The position numbers and the translations under genes were made by a program. A model generated the notes under the pieces. It did not search any database and was not told the origin of the DNA. It saw only the letters and a program-made list of their open reading frames with translations. 64,000 nt of DNA from Corallincola platygyrae (lineage in GTDB: Bacteria > Pseudomonadota > Gammaproteobacteria > Enterobacterales > Neiellaceae), in assembly GCF_039544265.1 (NCBI RefSeq), contig NZ_BAABLI010000008.1, forward strand, positions 62,001 to 126,000. The letters are read 5' to 3'. Positions within the stretch are counted from its first letter, which is position 1. Each line of letters begins with the position of its first letter. Below, piece by piece: positions 34,842 to 43,466 of the stretch.

Positions 34842-36756
34842 TCTGTTGTTCCTTAAATGCATCTGTTTCCATTTCCAGCTGCTCCTGCAGGGACAGCCAC
34901 TCCAGCTCAGCCTCTTCCAGTAAAGATTTGTTATTGCCCTGTCCTTTAAGCAGTTGGTTCAGCTCTGATTTGTCATCCATGTCATAAAGAGAGGGATCTG
35001 ACAGGCGCTGCTCAATCTGCTCTAAGGCTGATGTGGCTTTTTCCATTGCCTGTTCCAGCTTGGCAATCTGTTTGCGTATCGGTTGTGTCCGTTGCCTGAA
35101 CTCAGCTTCTAAGCGCTTTTGTTGCTTCCGATCCAGTTTGACTGGTTTATTCACTTCTTCGGCAGAGCTTTCTGGATCATTAGCTGGCGAACTCAACAAC
35201 CATTTCTGATACTCATCTAAATCACCAGTAAAGTCGGTGACTTGTTGGTTGTCCACCAGCAGGAACTGGTCGCAGCAGGCTTTCAGCAGGTGGCGGTCGT
35301 GAGACACGATGACCACTGCCCCCTCAAATGCCTGCAATGCCATGGTCAGGGCGTGGCGCATCTCGAGGTCGAGGTGGTTGGTGGGTTCGTCGAGCAGTAA
35401 TAGATTTGGTTTTTGCCAAACGATCAACGCCAGTGCCAGTCTGGCCTTTTCGCCACCAGAAAAGGGTGCCACTGGGGCCAAAGCCTGGTCGCCGATAAAG
35501 CCAAATCGTCCCAGAAAATCCCTGAATACCTGTTCTCTTTCCTTCGGGGCCAAACGCTGAAGATGAAGCAGTGGAGAGGCGTTTTTGTCCAGTGCTTCCA
35601 GCTGGTGCTGGGTAAAGTAGCCCAGCTTGACGCCTTGATTCTCAACCCGTTCACCAGCGATGGTTGGAAGTTGACCTGCAAGCGACTTCATCAGTGTGGA
35701 CTTGCCAGCACCATTGTGTCCCAGCAATCCAATGCGACTGCTAGGCAGAAGTTGTAAGTTGATCTGCTTAAGCAGCGCATTTCCATCGTAGCCCAAACTC
35801 GCTCTATCCATTGATAGCATTGGGTTGGGCATGCGGCCTGCATCGGCAAACTGAAAGCTGAATGGTGATGCCTGATGGGCTGGCAGCAGGTCCTCCATTT
35901 TTTCCAGTACCTTGATCCGGCTCTGTGCCTGTTTCGCCTTGCTGGCTTTCGCTTTAAACCGGGTGATAAAGGCGTTCAGCTCGGCTCGTTTCTGCTGCTG
36001 ACGTTCAAATGCTGCTTGTTGTTGAAGTTGTTGTTCTGCCCGTTGGCGTTCGAATGACGAATAGTTTCCCGTGTATTGTGTGAGCTGCCCCTGGGCGATG
36101 CTGATAATGCCGTCTATCGTCGCATCAAGAAAGTCGCGGTCGTGAGAGATAAGGACCACACAGCCAGGATAACGTTGCAGCCAGCGCTCAAACCATATCA
36201 CTGCGTCCAGATCTAAGTGGTTGGTCGGCTCATCGAGGAGCAGGGCATCTGAGGGCATCAGCAACGCCTGGGCCAAGTTCAGGCGCATGCGCCATCCACC
36301 AGAGAAGTCCGCGACGGGTTTCTGCATCTCTTGCTCTGAGAAGCCGAGCCCGGCCAAAAGTTGAGCCGCCTGGGCTGGGATCTCATAGCCCTTTATCGTT
36401 TCAAACTCACCGTGTAGTTCAGCCAGTCTTGCCCCATCTGCTCCATTTTTCTCCGCTGCCTTCAGGTCATCACTGATGCGGCGGTAATCTGTGTGTCCAT
36501 CCAGAACGTAATCTAGTGCTGGACGGTTCAGTGCCGGGGTTTCCTGCTTCACACTGGCGATTTGCCACTGTGATGGTATTTGCACTTCACCGGCATCATG
36601 GCTGATTTCGTGCCTCAGTAGCTGCAACAGCGAAGATTTCCCGCACCCGTTGGCACCCACCAGGCCAACTTTGTGGCCGGGAAAAAGAGTAAAGCTGGCA
36701 TCTTGCAACAGCATTTTGGCGCCGCGACGGAGTTCGACTTGTTGAAGCTGGATCAT
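34825..36756 (-). CDS. yheS: ABC-F ATPase YheS
   Basis: 643 residues, two ABC domains and no membrane segments. First domain: Walker A GANGCGKSS near 34-42, signature FSGGWRMRLNL, Walker B LLLDEPTNHLD. Second: Walker A GHNGAGKST near 345, signature FSGGEKARLAL, Walker B LLLDEPTNHLD. Between them the interdomain linker (Gln/Arg-rich, about 240-300), and a C-terminal coiled coil (about 540-635). ABC-F proteins act on the ribosome, YheS relieving certain nascent-chain stalls in E. coli. Intact. Confidence 0.95.
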   Translation of the reverse strand: MIQLQQVELRRGAKMLLQDASFTLFPGHKVGLVGANGCGKSSLLQLLRHEISHDAGEVQIPSQWQIASVKQETPALNRPALDYVLDGHTDYRRISDDLKAAEKNGADGARLAELHGEFETIKGYEIPAQAAQLLAGLGFSEQEMQKPVADFSGGWRMRLNLAQALLMPSDALLLDEPTNHLDLDAVIWFERWLQRYPGCVVLISHDRDFLDATIDGIISIAQGQLTQYTGNYSSFERQRAEQQLQQQAAFERQQQKRAELNAFITRFKAKASKAKQAQSRIKVLEKMEDLLPAHQASPFSFQFADAGRMPNPMLSMDRASLGYDGNALLKQINLQLLPSSRIGLLGHNGAGKSTLMKSLAGQLPTIAGERVENQGVKLGYFTQHQLEALDKNASPLLHLQRLAPKEREQVFRDFLGRFGFIGDQALAPVAPFSGGEKARLALALIVWQKPNLLLLDEPTNHLDLEMRHALTMALQAFEGAVVIVSHDRHLLKACCDQFLLVDNQQVTDFTGDLDEYQKWLLSSPANDPESSAEEVNKPVKLDRKQQKRLEAEFRQRTQPIRKQIAKLEQAMEKATSALEQIEQRLSDPSLYDMDDKSELNQLLKGQGNNKSLLEEAELEWLSLQEQLEMETDAFKEQQNGTGS

Positions 36757-36867
36757 GAGAGGCTTATATATGACTTCGAGGCTCGGCAGTTTAGCGCAAG
36801 ATGCTCACGTGAAACAGCTACTCGCAGCGAGACTGTTTGGTTAAACTGACGCGAAAAGATAAACCAA

Positions 36868-37077
36868 TTGGATTCGACAAAATTGAAGAAACGTTTCATT
36901 GCCGGTGCGGTATGTCCGCAGTGCAACAGCCAGGACACCATTATGGTGCTGATTGATGGCGATAACGAGAAAGTGGCCTGTGCCAACTGTGATTACGAGC
37001 AGGCAAAACCAGAGCCTGAGACGCATTCATCTCGTCCTGAAGAGGAACAGGTGATTGGTATATTTAAGCCGGAGTAG
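36868..37077 (+). CDS. yheV: YheV-type zinc-ribbon protein
   Basis: 69 residues. KKRFIAGAVCPQC and CANCDYE give a CPxC...CxxC zinc ribbon, and the tail EEQVIGIFKPE matches E. coli YheV. Function unknown. The start must be TTG at 36868, since a stop codon lies in frame 21 bases upstream with no ATG or GTG between. It is divergent from yheS as in E. coli. Confidence 0.9.
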   Translation: MDSTKLKKRFIAGAVCPQCNSQDTIMVLIDGDNEKVACANCDYEQAKPEPETHSSRPEEEQVIGIFKPE

Positions 37078-37097
37078 AGAGCCTCGCCTGAAAACCT

Positions 37098-37316
37098 CTA
37101 ATAGTGGGGTGGAGGTGTTTCTTCCGATTCGCTGGCGATCTGACTGCCCTGAACGCTTTTAAACTTTTCGGCTAACAATGCCATTTGGCGTTGTAGCAGT
37201 CTGATACTTGCGTCTTGCTCGGCGATCACTGTATTGAGTTGGTTGATGGTGTCTTCCTGAAAAGCGAGCTTGCTCTCCAGTTCATCAATACGTGAATCGA
37301 CATCAGGTGTACTCAT
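37098..37316 (-). CDS. slyX: SlyX protein
   Basis: 72 residues, a coiled coil (heptads from about 5 to 52; ELESKLAFQEDTINQLN) ending in the family tail PPPHY. Function unknown; neighbour of fkpA/slyD in many gammaproteobacteria. It starts 7 bases after the WD40 lipoprotein gene, so the two are an operon. Confidence 0.93.
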   Translation of the reverse strand: MSTPDVDSRIDELESKLAFQEDTINQLNTVIAEQDASIRLLQRQMALLAEKFKSVQGSQIASESEETPPPHY

Positions 37317-37323
37317 CTACTTC

Positions 37324-38307
37324 TTATTCCTGGGCAGTAATTGGCCAATATTCAGCGAGTCCGCTGGAGCTTTCGCTGATTAGGGTCTGGGGATCTTTGA
37401 AGGCGACAGCATACACTACGGCGCTTTTGGGTCGAGTATCTTTTCTAGGTGTGACATACCATTTTTGTAGTCGCTTCCCGCTGGACACATCCCACAGCGA
37501 TAACACCCTAGAGGGCGAGCCCGTTGCCAGATAGCGACCATCTTCAGAGAAGCGCACCGCACTGAAGATGTTTTGTCGGTGTTTAAATTTCAGGTTACTG
37601 ACCTCTTCACCTGTTTTCAGGTCCCAGATTTTGGAGCCCCGTTTACTATCCGCGGTAAACGCATACCTACCAAACCTATCCAGCGCTACTTTGCTCACTC
37701 GGGAGCTATGGACAAAACGGTAAATCGCCTGGCCGGTCTGGGTGTCCCACAGGTAGGCGACATAATCATTGCTACCTGACAATGCATAGCGGCCATTGGG
37801 AGATAAGTCGACACTGTTAATTTTGGTTTGATGACCAAGGAACTCGATGCGACGACCTGTGTCTATATCCACGTGCACCACAACACCGCTGCTTTTGCCT
37901 ATCAAAACGTAACGCCCGTTTTTTGAGATAGCAACATCGCGCACACTGGAATCTCTGATTTGCCAATAGCCGAGGGACTCACCAGTTGTCATATCCCATA
38001 GGGCGAAACGGCTGACATCCGCGGTCACGGCGACACTATTGTCATCGGCAATATCTGCCGCAAGCACCAGATTGTCTTCGCCTTCGTGGCGCCAAACATA
38101 TTTGAGGGCATTGCGTTTTAGATCCCAGACAGAAATGCCGTGGAGATTTGAAGATACAAGCGAGAATTGACCGTCTTCCGAAAGGGCCGCGGTATAGGCA
38201 CCGCCTTCGGCATGGACAAAGCTCTCTTTTGCCTTTTCGCCTGGCTGACAAGCAGTGAGAAGGCCTGTAAGCGCGATAAATGTGATGATCAAGTTAAACC
38301 GGGACAT
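37324..38307 (-). CDS. WD40-repeat lipoprotein
   Basis: 327 residues. Lipobox LLTAC at about 16-20 makes it a lipoprotein (Gln at +2 suggests the outer membrane). The rest holds about seven WD40-like blades, with VWDL, LWDMTTGE, LWDTQTG, IWDLKTGE and LWDVSSGK marking blade ends. Likely a periplasmic beta-propeller scaffold. WD40 proteins next to slyX/fkpA are known in Shewanella and Vibrio, with no assigned role. It shares a divergent promoter region with fkpA. Confidence 0.85.
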   Translation of the reverse strand: MSRFNLIITFIALTGLLTACQPGEKAKESFVHAEGGAYTAALSEDGQFSLVSSNLHGISVWDLKRNALKYVWRHEGEDNLVLAADIADDNSVAVTADVSRFALWDMTTGESLGYWQIRDSSVRDVAISKNGRYVLIGKSSGVVVHVDIDTGRRIEFLGHQTKINSVDLSPNGRYALSGSNDYVAYLWDTQTGQAIYRFVHSSRVSKVALDRFGRYAFTADSKRGSKIWDLKTGEEVSNLKFKHRQNIFSAVRFSEDGRYLATGSPSRVLSLWDVSSGKRLQKWYVTPRKDTRPKSAVVYAVAFKDPQTLISESSSGLAEYWPITAQE

Positions 38308-38493
38308 TGGTGCTCGCTATCACTTGTGATCAGTGGTGTACACGGTAGTATAAGGCGCTCATGCGTTCGGCTAGGAAGTCGATTAGCGCCTTTTTGTATA
38401 TGAAAGTAAAACAAAATGTCCACGCTTTAGCCAGCTTAGCATGCACTGGTGGCGCATGGTCGAATCATGATTGGAACGGAGAACACATAAAAA

Positions 38494-39276
38494 ATGAAAT
38501 CACTTTTTAAAGTGTCGCTGATCGCGCTGGGTATGACTACCCTGGTTGCCTGTCAGCAGGAAGCGGCTGAAGAAGCTGCACCAGCTAAACTGGAGACTGA
38601 AGCACAGAAGCAAGCCTATGCGCTGGGCTCATCTGTTGGTAGCTTTATTGCTCGCAACCTGAGTGAGCATGAAGCGTTGGGGATCACTCTGGACCGCGAA
38701 ATGGTCAAGAGCGGTTTCGTTGAAGGTCTGGCAAGCAGTGGTCAGCTGAGCGACCAAGAGATCCAAACTCTGCTTCAGGGTCTTGACGGTCAGTTGAATG
38801 AAGCACGCACAGCGAAGGCAGAGCAGCTGAAAGTGGAAAACCAAGAGAAAGGTGCCGCTTACCTGGCTGATTACGCCAAGATGGAAGGTGTGACTGCCAC
38901 TGAATCTGGTCTGCTTTACGAAGTGCTTGTTGCAGGTGAAGGCGTTAAGCCAAAAGCGGAAGACACAGTAACTGTGCATTACACCGGTACGCTGATCGAT
39001 GGCACTAAGTTCGATAGCTCACTGGATCGTGGCCAGCCTGCTGTATTCCCTCTGAATCGAGTTATCCCAGGTTGGACCGAAGGTGTTCAGCTGATGAACG
39101 TTGGCTCTAAGTACAAGTTCGTTATTCCTTCAGAGCTGGCATACGGCGAAATGGGGGCTGGTACTATTCCACCAAACTCGACTCTGATCTTCGAAGTTGA
39201 GTTGCTGGAAGTTGAAGCTGCTGCTGCACCAGGTGAGGCGCCACAAGCTGATGCGGGTGATGGTCACGCTCACTAA
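38494..39276 (+). CDS. fkpA: FKBP-type peptidyl-prolyl isomerase FkpA
   Basis: 260 residues. N-terminal dimerisation domain (about 30-140) and FKBP domain (about 145-245) with VTVHYTGTLIDGTKFDSS, VIPGWTEGVQLM, YGEMGAGTIPPNSTLIFEVEL. A periplasmic folding catalyst and chaperone. Unlike E. coli FkpA, the signal ends in a lipobox (LVAC, Cys20, Gln at +2), so it appears to be an outer-membrane lipoprotein. The C-terminal tail is Ala/Asp-rich and ends GDGHAH. Confidence 0.93.
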   Translation: MKSLFKVSLIALGMTTLVACQQEAAEEAAPAKLETEAQKQAYALGSSVGSFIARNLSEHEALGITLDREMVKSGFVEGLASSGQLSDQEIQTLLQGLDGQLNEARTAKAEQLKVENQEKGAAYLADYAKMEGVTATESGLLYEVLVAGEGVKPKAEDTVTVHYTGTLIDGTKFDSSLDRGQPAVFPLNRVIPGWTEGVQLMNVGSKYKFVIPSELAYGEMGAGTIPPNSTLIFEVELLEVEAAAAPGEAPQADAGDGHAH

Positions 39277-39299
39277 TACCGAGCCATATCGGTAGACAC

Positions 39300-39327
39300 A
39301 AAAAAGGCGCTGTTCAGCGCCTTTTTT
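39300..39327. terminator. Bidirectional intrinsic terminator
   Basis: AAAAAAGGCGCTG / CAGCGCCTTTTTT hairpin 24 bases after fkpA, between converging fkpA and rsd; the minus strand also has a T-tract. Confidence 0.88.
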
Positions 39328-39416
39328 AATGCTTTAGCAACCAATAGTGAATGTGCAGGACGAGAAGGGCTACTCCGTAGTAAGCGAAGTGGTGTCTGAT
39401 TGTCCTGCTCGTTGCT

Positions 39417-39902
39417 TTAAACGGTTTCTACCTTCGCCGCTGCACTCTCATGCAATGTTGCGATCAGCTGATCTTCCAGCTCGAAACGCACTTCGAGAGC
39501 TTTGCCTAACGCAGCCATATCTTGGTCGAAGTCGTCGAGTTCGTCTGACTCTGTGCTTTCAGCATAAAGGTCATTGAACTCCAGGCCAGCTTGAGTCGTC
39601 TCGTTAAGGCGCTCTTGCTGTGTACCTGCCAATAGTTTGTGTTTAGCGCCATTTATCTCGCATTGCGAGACAATCTGGTCATAAACCTCAAAGTGTCCTG
39701 CTGACAAATAGTCGACCAGTAGCTGACAAAATTGTTTAATTTCATCCGCTGAAGGCAGAGTGCGACCATCTCCCGTGTATGGGGGAAGGCCAGCAAGTTT
39801 GCAGTAATTAACCAGCAGTTCCTGGCGTTCATTGAGCCAGGTGTCGATAGCGTCGTGGCTGCCGCCCCAGGCTTTCTGGGCTTGCTCCAATCGCGTTAGC
39901 AT
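39417..39902 (-). CDS. rsd: Regulator of sigma-70 (Rsd/AlgQ family)
   Basis: 161 residues from ATG 39902, chosen because AAGGAG lies eight bases upstream and because this matches the family start (MLTRLEQAQ...); the frame is open 15 codons further. Helical bundle with WLNERQELLVNYCKLAG, FCQLLVDYLSAGHFEVYDQIV and ALEVRFELEDQLI, close to E. coli Rsd. Binds region 4 of the housekeeping sigma factor. The E. coli neighbour nudC is also next to it here, divergent. Confidence 0.93.
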   Translation of the reverse strand: MLTRLEQAQKAWGGSHDAIDTWLNERQELLVNYCKLAGLPPYTGDGRTLPSADEIKQFCQLLVDYLSAGHFEVYDQIVSQCEINGAKHKLLAGTQQERLNETTQAGLEFNDLYAESTESDELDDFDQDMAALGKALEVRFELEDQLIATLHESAAAKVETV

Positions 39903-40054
39903 TACCCGTCTCCTTGCTTCGTCGTTGGAGTTGTCATCAGTGACCATCCAGTGGGATGATATAAATCACTCATGCTTCGTCTTATACCGTTACTTTCCCC
40001 GAAATTGTTCGGGTTGTCCATACCACACCATTGATTAGCAGGGAGCAAGATTCA

Positions 40055-40867
40055 TTGTCTCAGGATCAAACACAACCCGCAGTTTTGAAATCCAACTATT
40101 GGTTTATCGTACATGGCCAGCGTTTGCTCTTGACTGAACAGAATCTGTTACCTATCGAGCCACCTGTGGCGGTGAGAGAGTGTTTATCTGAGGATAGGTA
40201 TTCGCTGGGGGATCTTGAAGGTCGAGAGGCGATCATGTGCATTGCTGAACAAGCTGATAACGCACTTAACTGGGTTGAGTTGAGAACCATTGCCGAAACT
40301 TTTTCAGCAGAGCTGTTTGCCTTAGCGGGCAAAGCCTGTCAGTGGGAGACCTTCCTGAATCAACATAGATTCTGTGGCCGATGTGGCAGTCGGATGCGGC
40401 ATGTGCAGTGGGAGATGGCAATGCATTGTGATGCCTGTCAGCACCGCAGCTACCCCAGATTATCCCCCTGTATCATTGTTGCCGTTCGCGACGAAGATAG
40501 AATTTTACTGGCGCAGAATAAGCGACATAAAGCCGGGGTATACAGCATTATTGCCGGGTTTATTGAAGCGGGAGAAACTGCAGAGCAGGCCGCTCATCGG
40601 GAACTGATGGAAGAGGTTGGGATCCGGGTGCAAAACCTTGTTTATCAAAGCAGCCAGGCCTGGCCGTTTCCCCATGCGTTTATGTTGGCATTTACCGCTG
40701 AGTATGAGTCTGGGCAGCTTAAGCCCGATCCGCAGGAGTTGTCTGATGCAGGTTGGTACCGACATGACGACGAGCTGCCACCCTTACCTGGAAAGCACAC
40801 TGTGGCTAGGTTGCTGATCGATCAGTTGTTGGATGAGATAAAGGCAGACAAAAAACGGCAGAAATAA
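40055..40867 (+). CDS. nudC: NADH/NADH-cap pyrophosphatase NudC
   Basis: 270 residues from TTG 40055, which has AGGGAG nine bases upstream; another TTG at 40031 would add 8 residues. Zinc ribbon CGRCG...CDAC (about 115-135), then the Nudix box GFIEAGETAEQAAHRELMEEVG. The NudC family motif SQPWPFPxS is SQAWPFPHA here. Hydrolyses NAD(H) and removes NAD caps from RNA. A hairpin at 40871-40892 follows. Confidence 0.93.
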   Translation: MSQDQTQPAVLKSNYWFIVHGQRLLLTEQNLLPIEPPVAVRECLSEDRYSLGDLEGREAIMCIAEQADNALNWVELRTIAETFSAELFALAGKACQWETFLNQHRFCGRCGSRMRHVQWEMAMHCDACQHRSYPRLSPCIIVAVRDEDRILLAQNKRHKAGVYSIIAGFIEAGETAEQAAHRELMEEVGIRVQNLVYQSSQAWPFPHAFMLAFTAEYESGQLKPDPQELSDAGWYRHDDELPPLPGKHTVARLLIDQLLDEIKADKKRQK

Positions 40868-40894
40868 AAAAGCCTCACCGGAGCGTGAGGCTGT
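40865..40894. terminator. Hairpin after nudC
   Basis: Stem AGCCTCAC / GTGAGGCT, A-tract before it and only GTT after it on the + strand. Weak for nudC, stronger for transcripts on the minus strand. Confidence 0.5.
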
Positions 40895-41103
40895 TAAGCG
40901 GCTAAGGTACAGAGTCTCGTTCTAACGAGCTTCTTGTTTATTTTCGCTAGCACAGGCACTTTATATCAGTAGCTCACTGACTGCCGCAATCGCCAGACCT
41001 GTAGAGTGTGATGATGCGCAAAAATTGGCCCGACCTGTTGATTAAATGCGTGAGATACAACGCAATGTTATGATGGCTGAATGCAGCTAACGACGGAATC
41101 AAA

Positions 41104-42171
41104 ATGACAGTATTGAAGAACGATCGCTATTTAAAAGCTTTGCTGAGAGAGCCTGTAGACATGACGCCAGTGTGGATGATGCGTCAGGCCGGACGTTATC
41201 TTCCTGAATACCGTGCAACCCGTGCCGAAGCGGGCGACTTTATGAGCTTGTGCAAAAACGCAGAGTTAGCCTGTGAAGTTACTCTCCAGCCTCTTCGTCG
41301 CTTTGAGTTAGACGCTGCGATTCTGTTCTCCGATATTTTGACAGTGCCTGACGCTATGGGGCTGGGCCTTTACTTTGAACAGGGTGAGGGGCCGAAGTTT
41401 ATGCATCCTGTGCGTTCCCTGGCGGAGGTCGAGAAGCTACCTATTCCGGATCCCGAAGAGGGACTGCAGTACGTAATGAATGCGGTGCGTACAATTCGTC
41501 GTGAGCTCAAAGGTGAAGTGCCGCTGATTGGCTTCTCTGGCAGCCCGTGGACACTGGCAACCTATATGGTTGAAGGCGGCTCATCTAAGACCTTCTCTGT
41601 GATCAAAAAGATGGCGTTTGCTGATCCCAAGGCGCTGCACTTGCTGCTGGATAAGCTGGCAGACTCGGTCATCCTTTACCTGAATGCCCAGATCGCTGCA
41701 GGCGCACAGTCGGTGATGATCTTCGATTCTTGGGGTGGTGCTTTGGGGCACCGTGCATACGAAGAGTTTTCGCTGCGCTACATGGCCAAAATTGTTGATG
41801 GCCTGACCCGTTTTGCTGATGGCCGAAAGGTCCCGGTGACACTATTTACCAAGGGCGGAGGTCAGTGGTTAGAGAAGCTCGCTGATACTGGCTGTGATGC
41901 CCTCGGACTGGATTGGACCACGGATATGGCCGATGCAAGGCGTCGTGTCGGTGATCGCGTTGCATTGCAGGGCAATATGGACCCTTCCATGTTGTATGCG
42001 CCGCCAGAGCGTATCCGCGAAGAGGTAGCCACTATCCTGAGTGAGTTTGGCGAAGGCTCAGGCCACGTCTTTAATCTGGGACATGGCATTCACCTTGATG
42101 TACCGCCGGATCATGCTGGCGCGTTTGTGACGGCCGTGCATGAACTGAGCAAGCCTTACCACCAGAAGTAG
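41104..42171 (+). CDS. hemE: Uroporphyrinogen decarboxylase
   Basis: 355 residues. Family motifs PVWMMRQAGRYLPEYR near 21-36 and GFSGSPWTLATYM near 141-153, and active-site Asp in FSDILTVPDAMG near 79. Removes four carboxyl groups of uroporphyrinogen III to give coproporphyrinogen III in haem synthesis. Downstream of nudC, as in E. coli (nudC-hemE). Weak ribosome binding site (CGGAAT). Confidence 0.97.
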   Translation: MTVLKNDRYLKALLREPVDMTPVWMMRQAGRYLPEYRATRAEAGDFMSLCKNAELACEVTLQPLRRFELDAAILFSDILTVPDAMGLGLYFEQGEGPKFMHPVRSLAEVEKLPIPDPEEGLQYVMNAVRTIRRELKGEVPLIGFSGSPWTLATYMVEGGSSKTFSVIKKMAFADPKALHLLLDKLADSVILYLNAQIAAGAQSVMIFDSWGGALGHRAYEEFSLRYMAKIVDGLTRFADGRKVPVTLFTKGGGQWLEKLADTGCDALGLDWTTDMADARRRVGDRVALQGNMDPSMLYAPPERIREEVATILSEFGEGSGHVFNLGHGIHLDVPPDHAGAFVTAVHELSKPYHQK

Positions 42172-42230
42172 GGTGATCTCTCGAATATAAAAGGCGCCTT
42201 TTGTTTTTGCAGGTAACAAAGCCGTTCGGG

Positions 42231-42725
42231 CTATTTATTTTCAGTGTGCGCTTTTATCTTCTCGGTTATCTCTTTTGCCAGCTCATTGGGAATGGGGAAG
42301 GTCAGGTGATATTGCATCAGGCGCCATCCCGATTCGGTTTTGACTAGAGTGCCGGAGCCTCGGCACTGACCATATTTGTCATTCCATAGCAGCTCGTCAA
42401 ACCAGGCAAATTGCTTGTCACTACTTATACTGATGTGCCGCGATGTTGGTTGGTAGGTCCAGCCCTTTCCCTGGTCAAAGTATGGCTGAGCGTAGCCCTG
42501 AAATTCTGTTACAGTCCAACGCTCACCTGCATCCGTTCCAATAAATACCCCTTCGGGGTGAAACAAAGAAAAGTAAGTCTTGCCATCCGCCTCCGCTGCT
42601 GCATGGTGAAACTTATCCAAAATCTCGCCAACAGCGTGATCAGGGAGCTCTGGTTGTTTGTCGCCAGCCCATGTGAAAAGAGGGCTAAACAAGGTGATGA
42701 ATACGAGTGATCTAATAAAAATCAT
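42231..42725 (-). CDS. Exported NTF2/SnoaL-like protein
   Basis: 164 residues. Signal peptide (FIRSLVFITLFSPLFTWA, cleavage near residue 20), then a SnoaL_3/NTF2-like cone fold: ILDKFHHAAAEADGKTYFSLFHPEGVFIGTDAGERW is the family opening, ending with LVKTESGWRLMQYHLTFPIPN. Such periplasmic relatives have no settled function. It follows the UDG-like gene with 7 bases between on the same strand. Confidence 0.82.
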   Translation of the reverse strand: MIFIRSLVFITLFSPLFTWAGDKQPELPDHAVGEILDKFHHAAAEADGKTYFSLFHPEGVFIGTDAGERWTVTEFQGYAQPYFDQGKGWTYQPTSRHISISSDKQFAWFDELLWNDKYGQCRGSGTLVKTESGWRLMQYHLTFPIPNELAKEITEKIKAHTENK

Positions 42726-42732
42726 AGAGTGC

Positions 42733-43320
42733 CTATTTTTTGATGATCGCTTGAATGCGACTTTTTAGTGGGGGCAATAAAGTTTGTTCAAACCATGGGT
42801 TTTTCTTCAGCCAAAGTTGATTCCTTGGTGATGGATGAGGCAATGGAAGTTGCCCGTCATCGGTGAACTGCTGCCAATGCCTGACGTTGTCGGTGAGTGT
42901 TTTGAAGGGGGATTTAAGGTAGTAACGCTGGGCATATTGGCCTATCAACAAGGTCAGCTCAATATTTGTCATATGCGACAATAGCCGCTGGTGCCAATGG
43001 GGGGCGCATTCGGGCCGGGGAGGCAGATCACCCTGTTTACCTTTGCCCGGATAGCAGAAACCCATCGGCATAATGGCTATCTGTTTCTCGTCATAGAATT
43101 GTTCCGGTGACAACCCCAGCCACTCTCTTAGCCGCTTCCCTGATGCATCATCCCAAGGGATACCCGATGCATGAACCTTGGTTCCTGGTGCCTGGCCGAT
43201 GATAAGAAGCCTGGCACTGTCACTTGCTCGGACGACAGGTCTGGGGCCGAGCGGCAGATTTGTTTCACATAAGCGACACTGGCTGACCTGTTGGAGCAGA
43301 ATATTGAGCGAATTCGACAT
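42733..43320 (-). CDS. Uracil-DNA glycosylase family protein
   Basis: 195 residues. Motif 1 LLIIGQAPGTKVHASGIPWDDASGKRL and motif 2 LPHPSPRN are the UDG-superfamily signatures; CRLC near residue 15-18 resembles two of the four cysteines of the iron-sulphur type (families 4/5), but the other two are not clear. This compact subgroup is common next to pfkA-like regions in gammaproteobacteria; its base specificity is not known. Confidence 0.82.
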   Translation of the reverse strand: MSNSLNILLQQVSQCRLCETNLPLGPRPVVRASDSARLLIIGQAPGTKVHASGIPWDDASGKRLREWLGLSPEQFYDEKQIAIMPMGFCYPGKGKQGDLPPRPECAPHWHQRLLSHMTNIELTLLIGQYAQRYYLKSPFKTLTDNVRHWQQFTDDGQLPLPHPSPRNQLWLKKNPWFEQTLLPPLKSRIQAIIKK

Positions 43321-43411
43321 CTTGAGCCATTAGACCTTGTTTAGCTATGGGCAGTTTAAAGGATGAGAGTGGAAGTCGCAGGTGAAGTATTTGGTCGTAC
43401 GTCCTGTACAT

Positions 43412-43440
43412 AAAAAAGCCGACAAAATGTCGGCTTTTAA
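43412..43440 (-). terminator. Intrinsic terminator after pfkA
   Basis: Stem AAAAAGCCGACA / TGTCGGCTTTT, 27 bases past the pfkA stop codon, T-tract on the minus strand. Confidence 0.88.
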
Positions 43441-43466
43441 ATCTTACAGGCTCGATCTAAACGCTT

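Noticed and set aside
42189..42202. Palindrome AAAAGGCGCCTTTT between hemE and the NTF2-like gene
   Set aside because: No loop; the stem would be too short for a good terminator, although it may help stop hemE transcription weakly.
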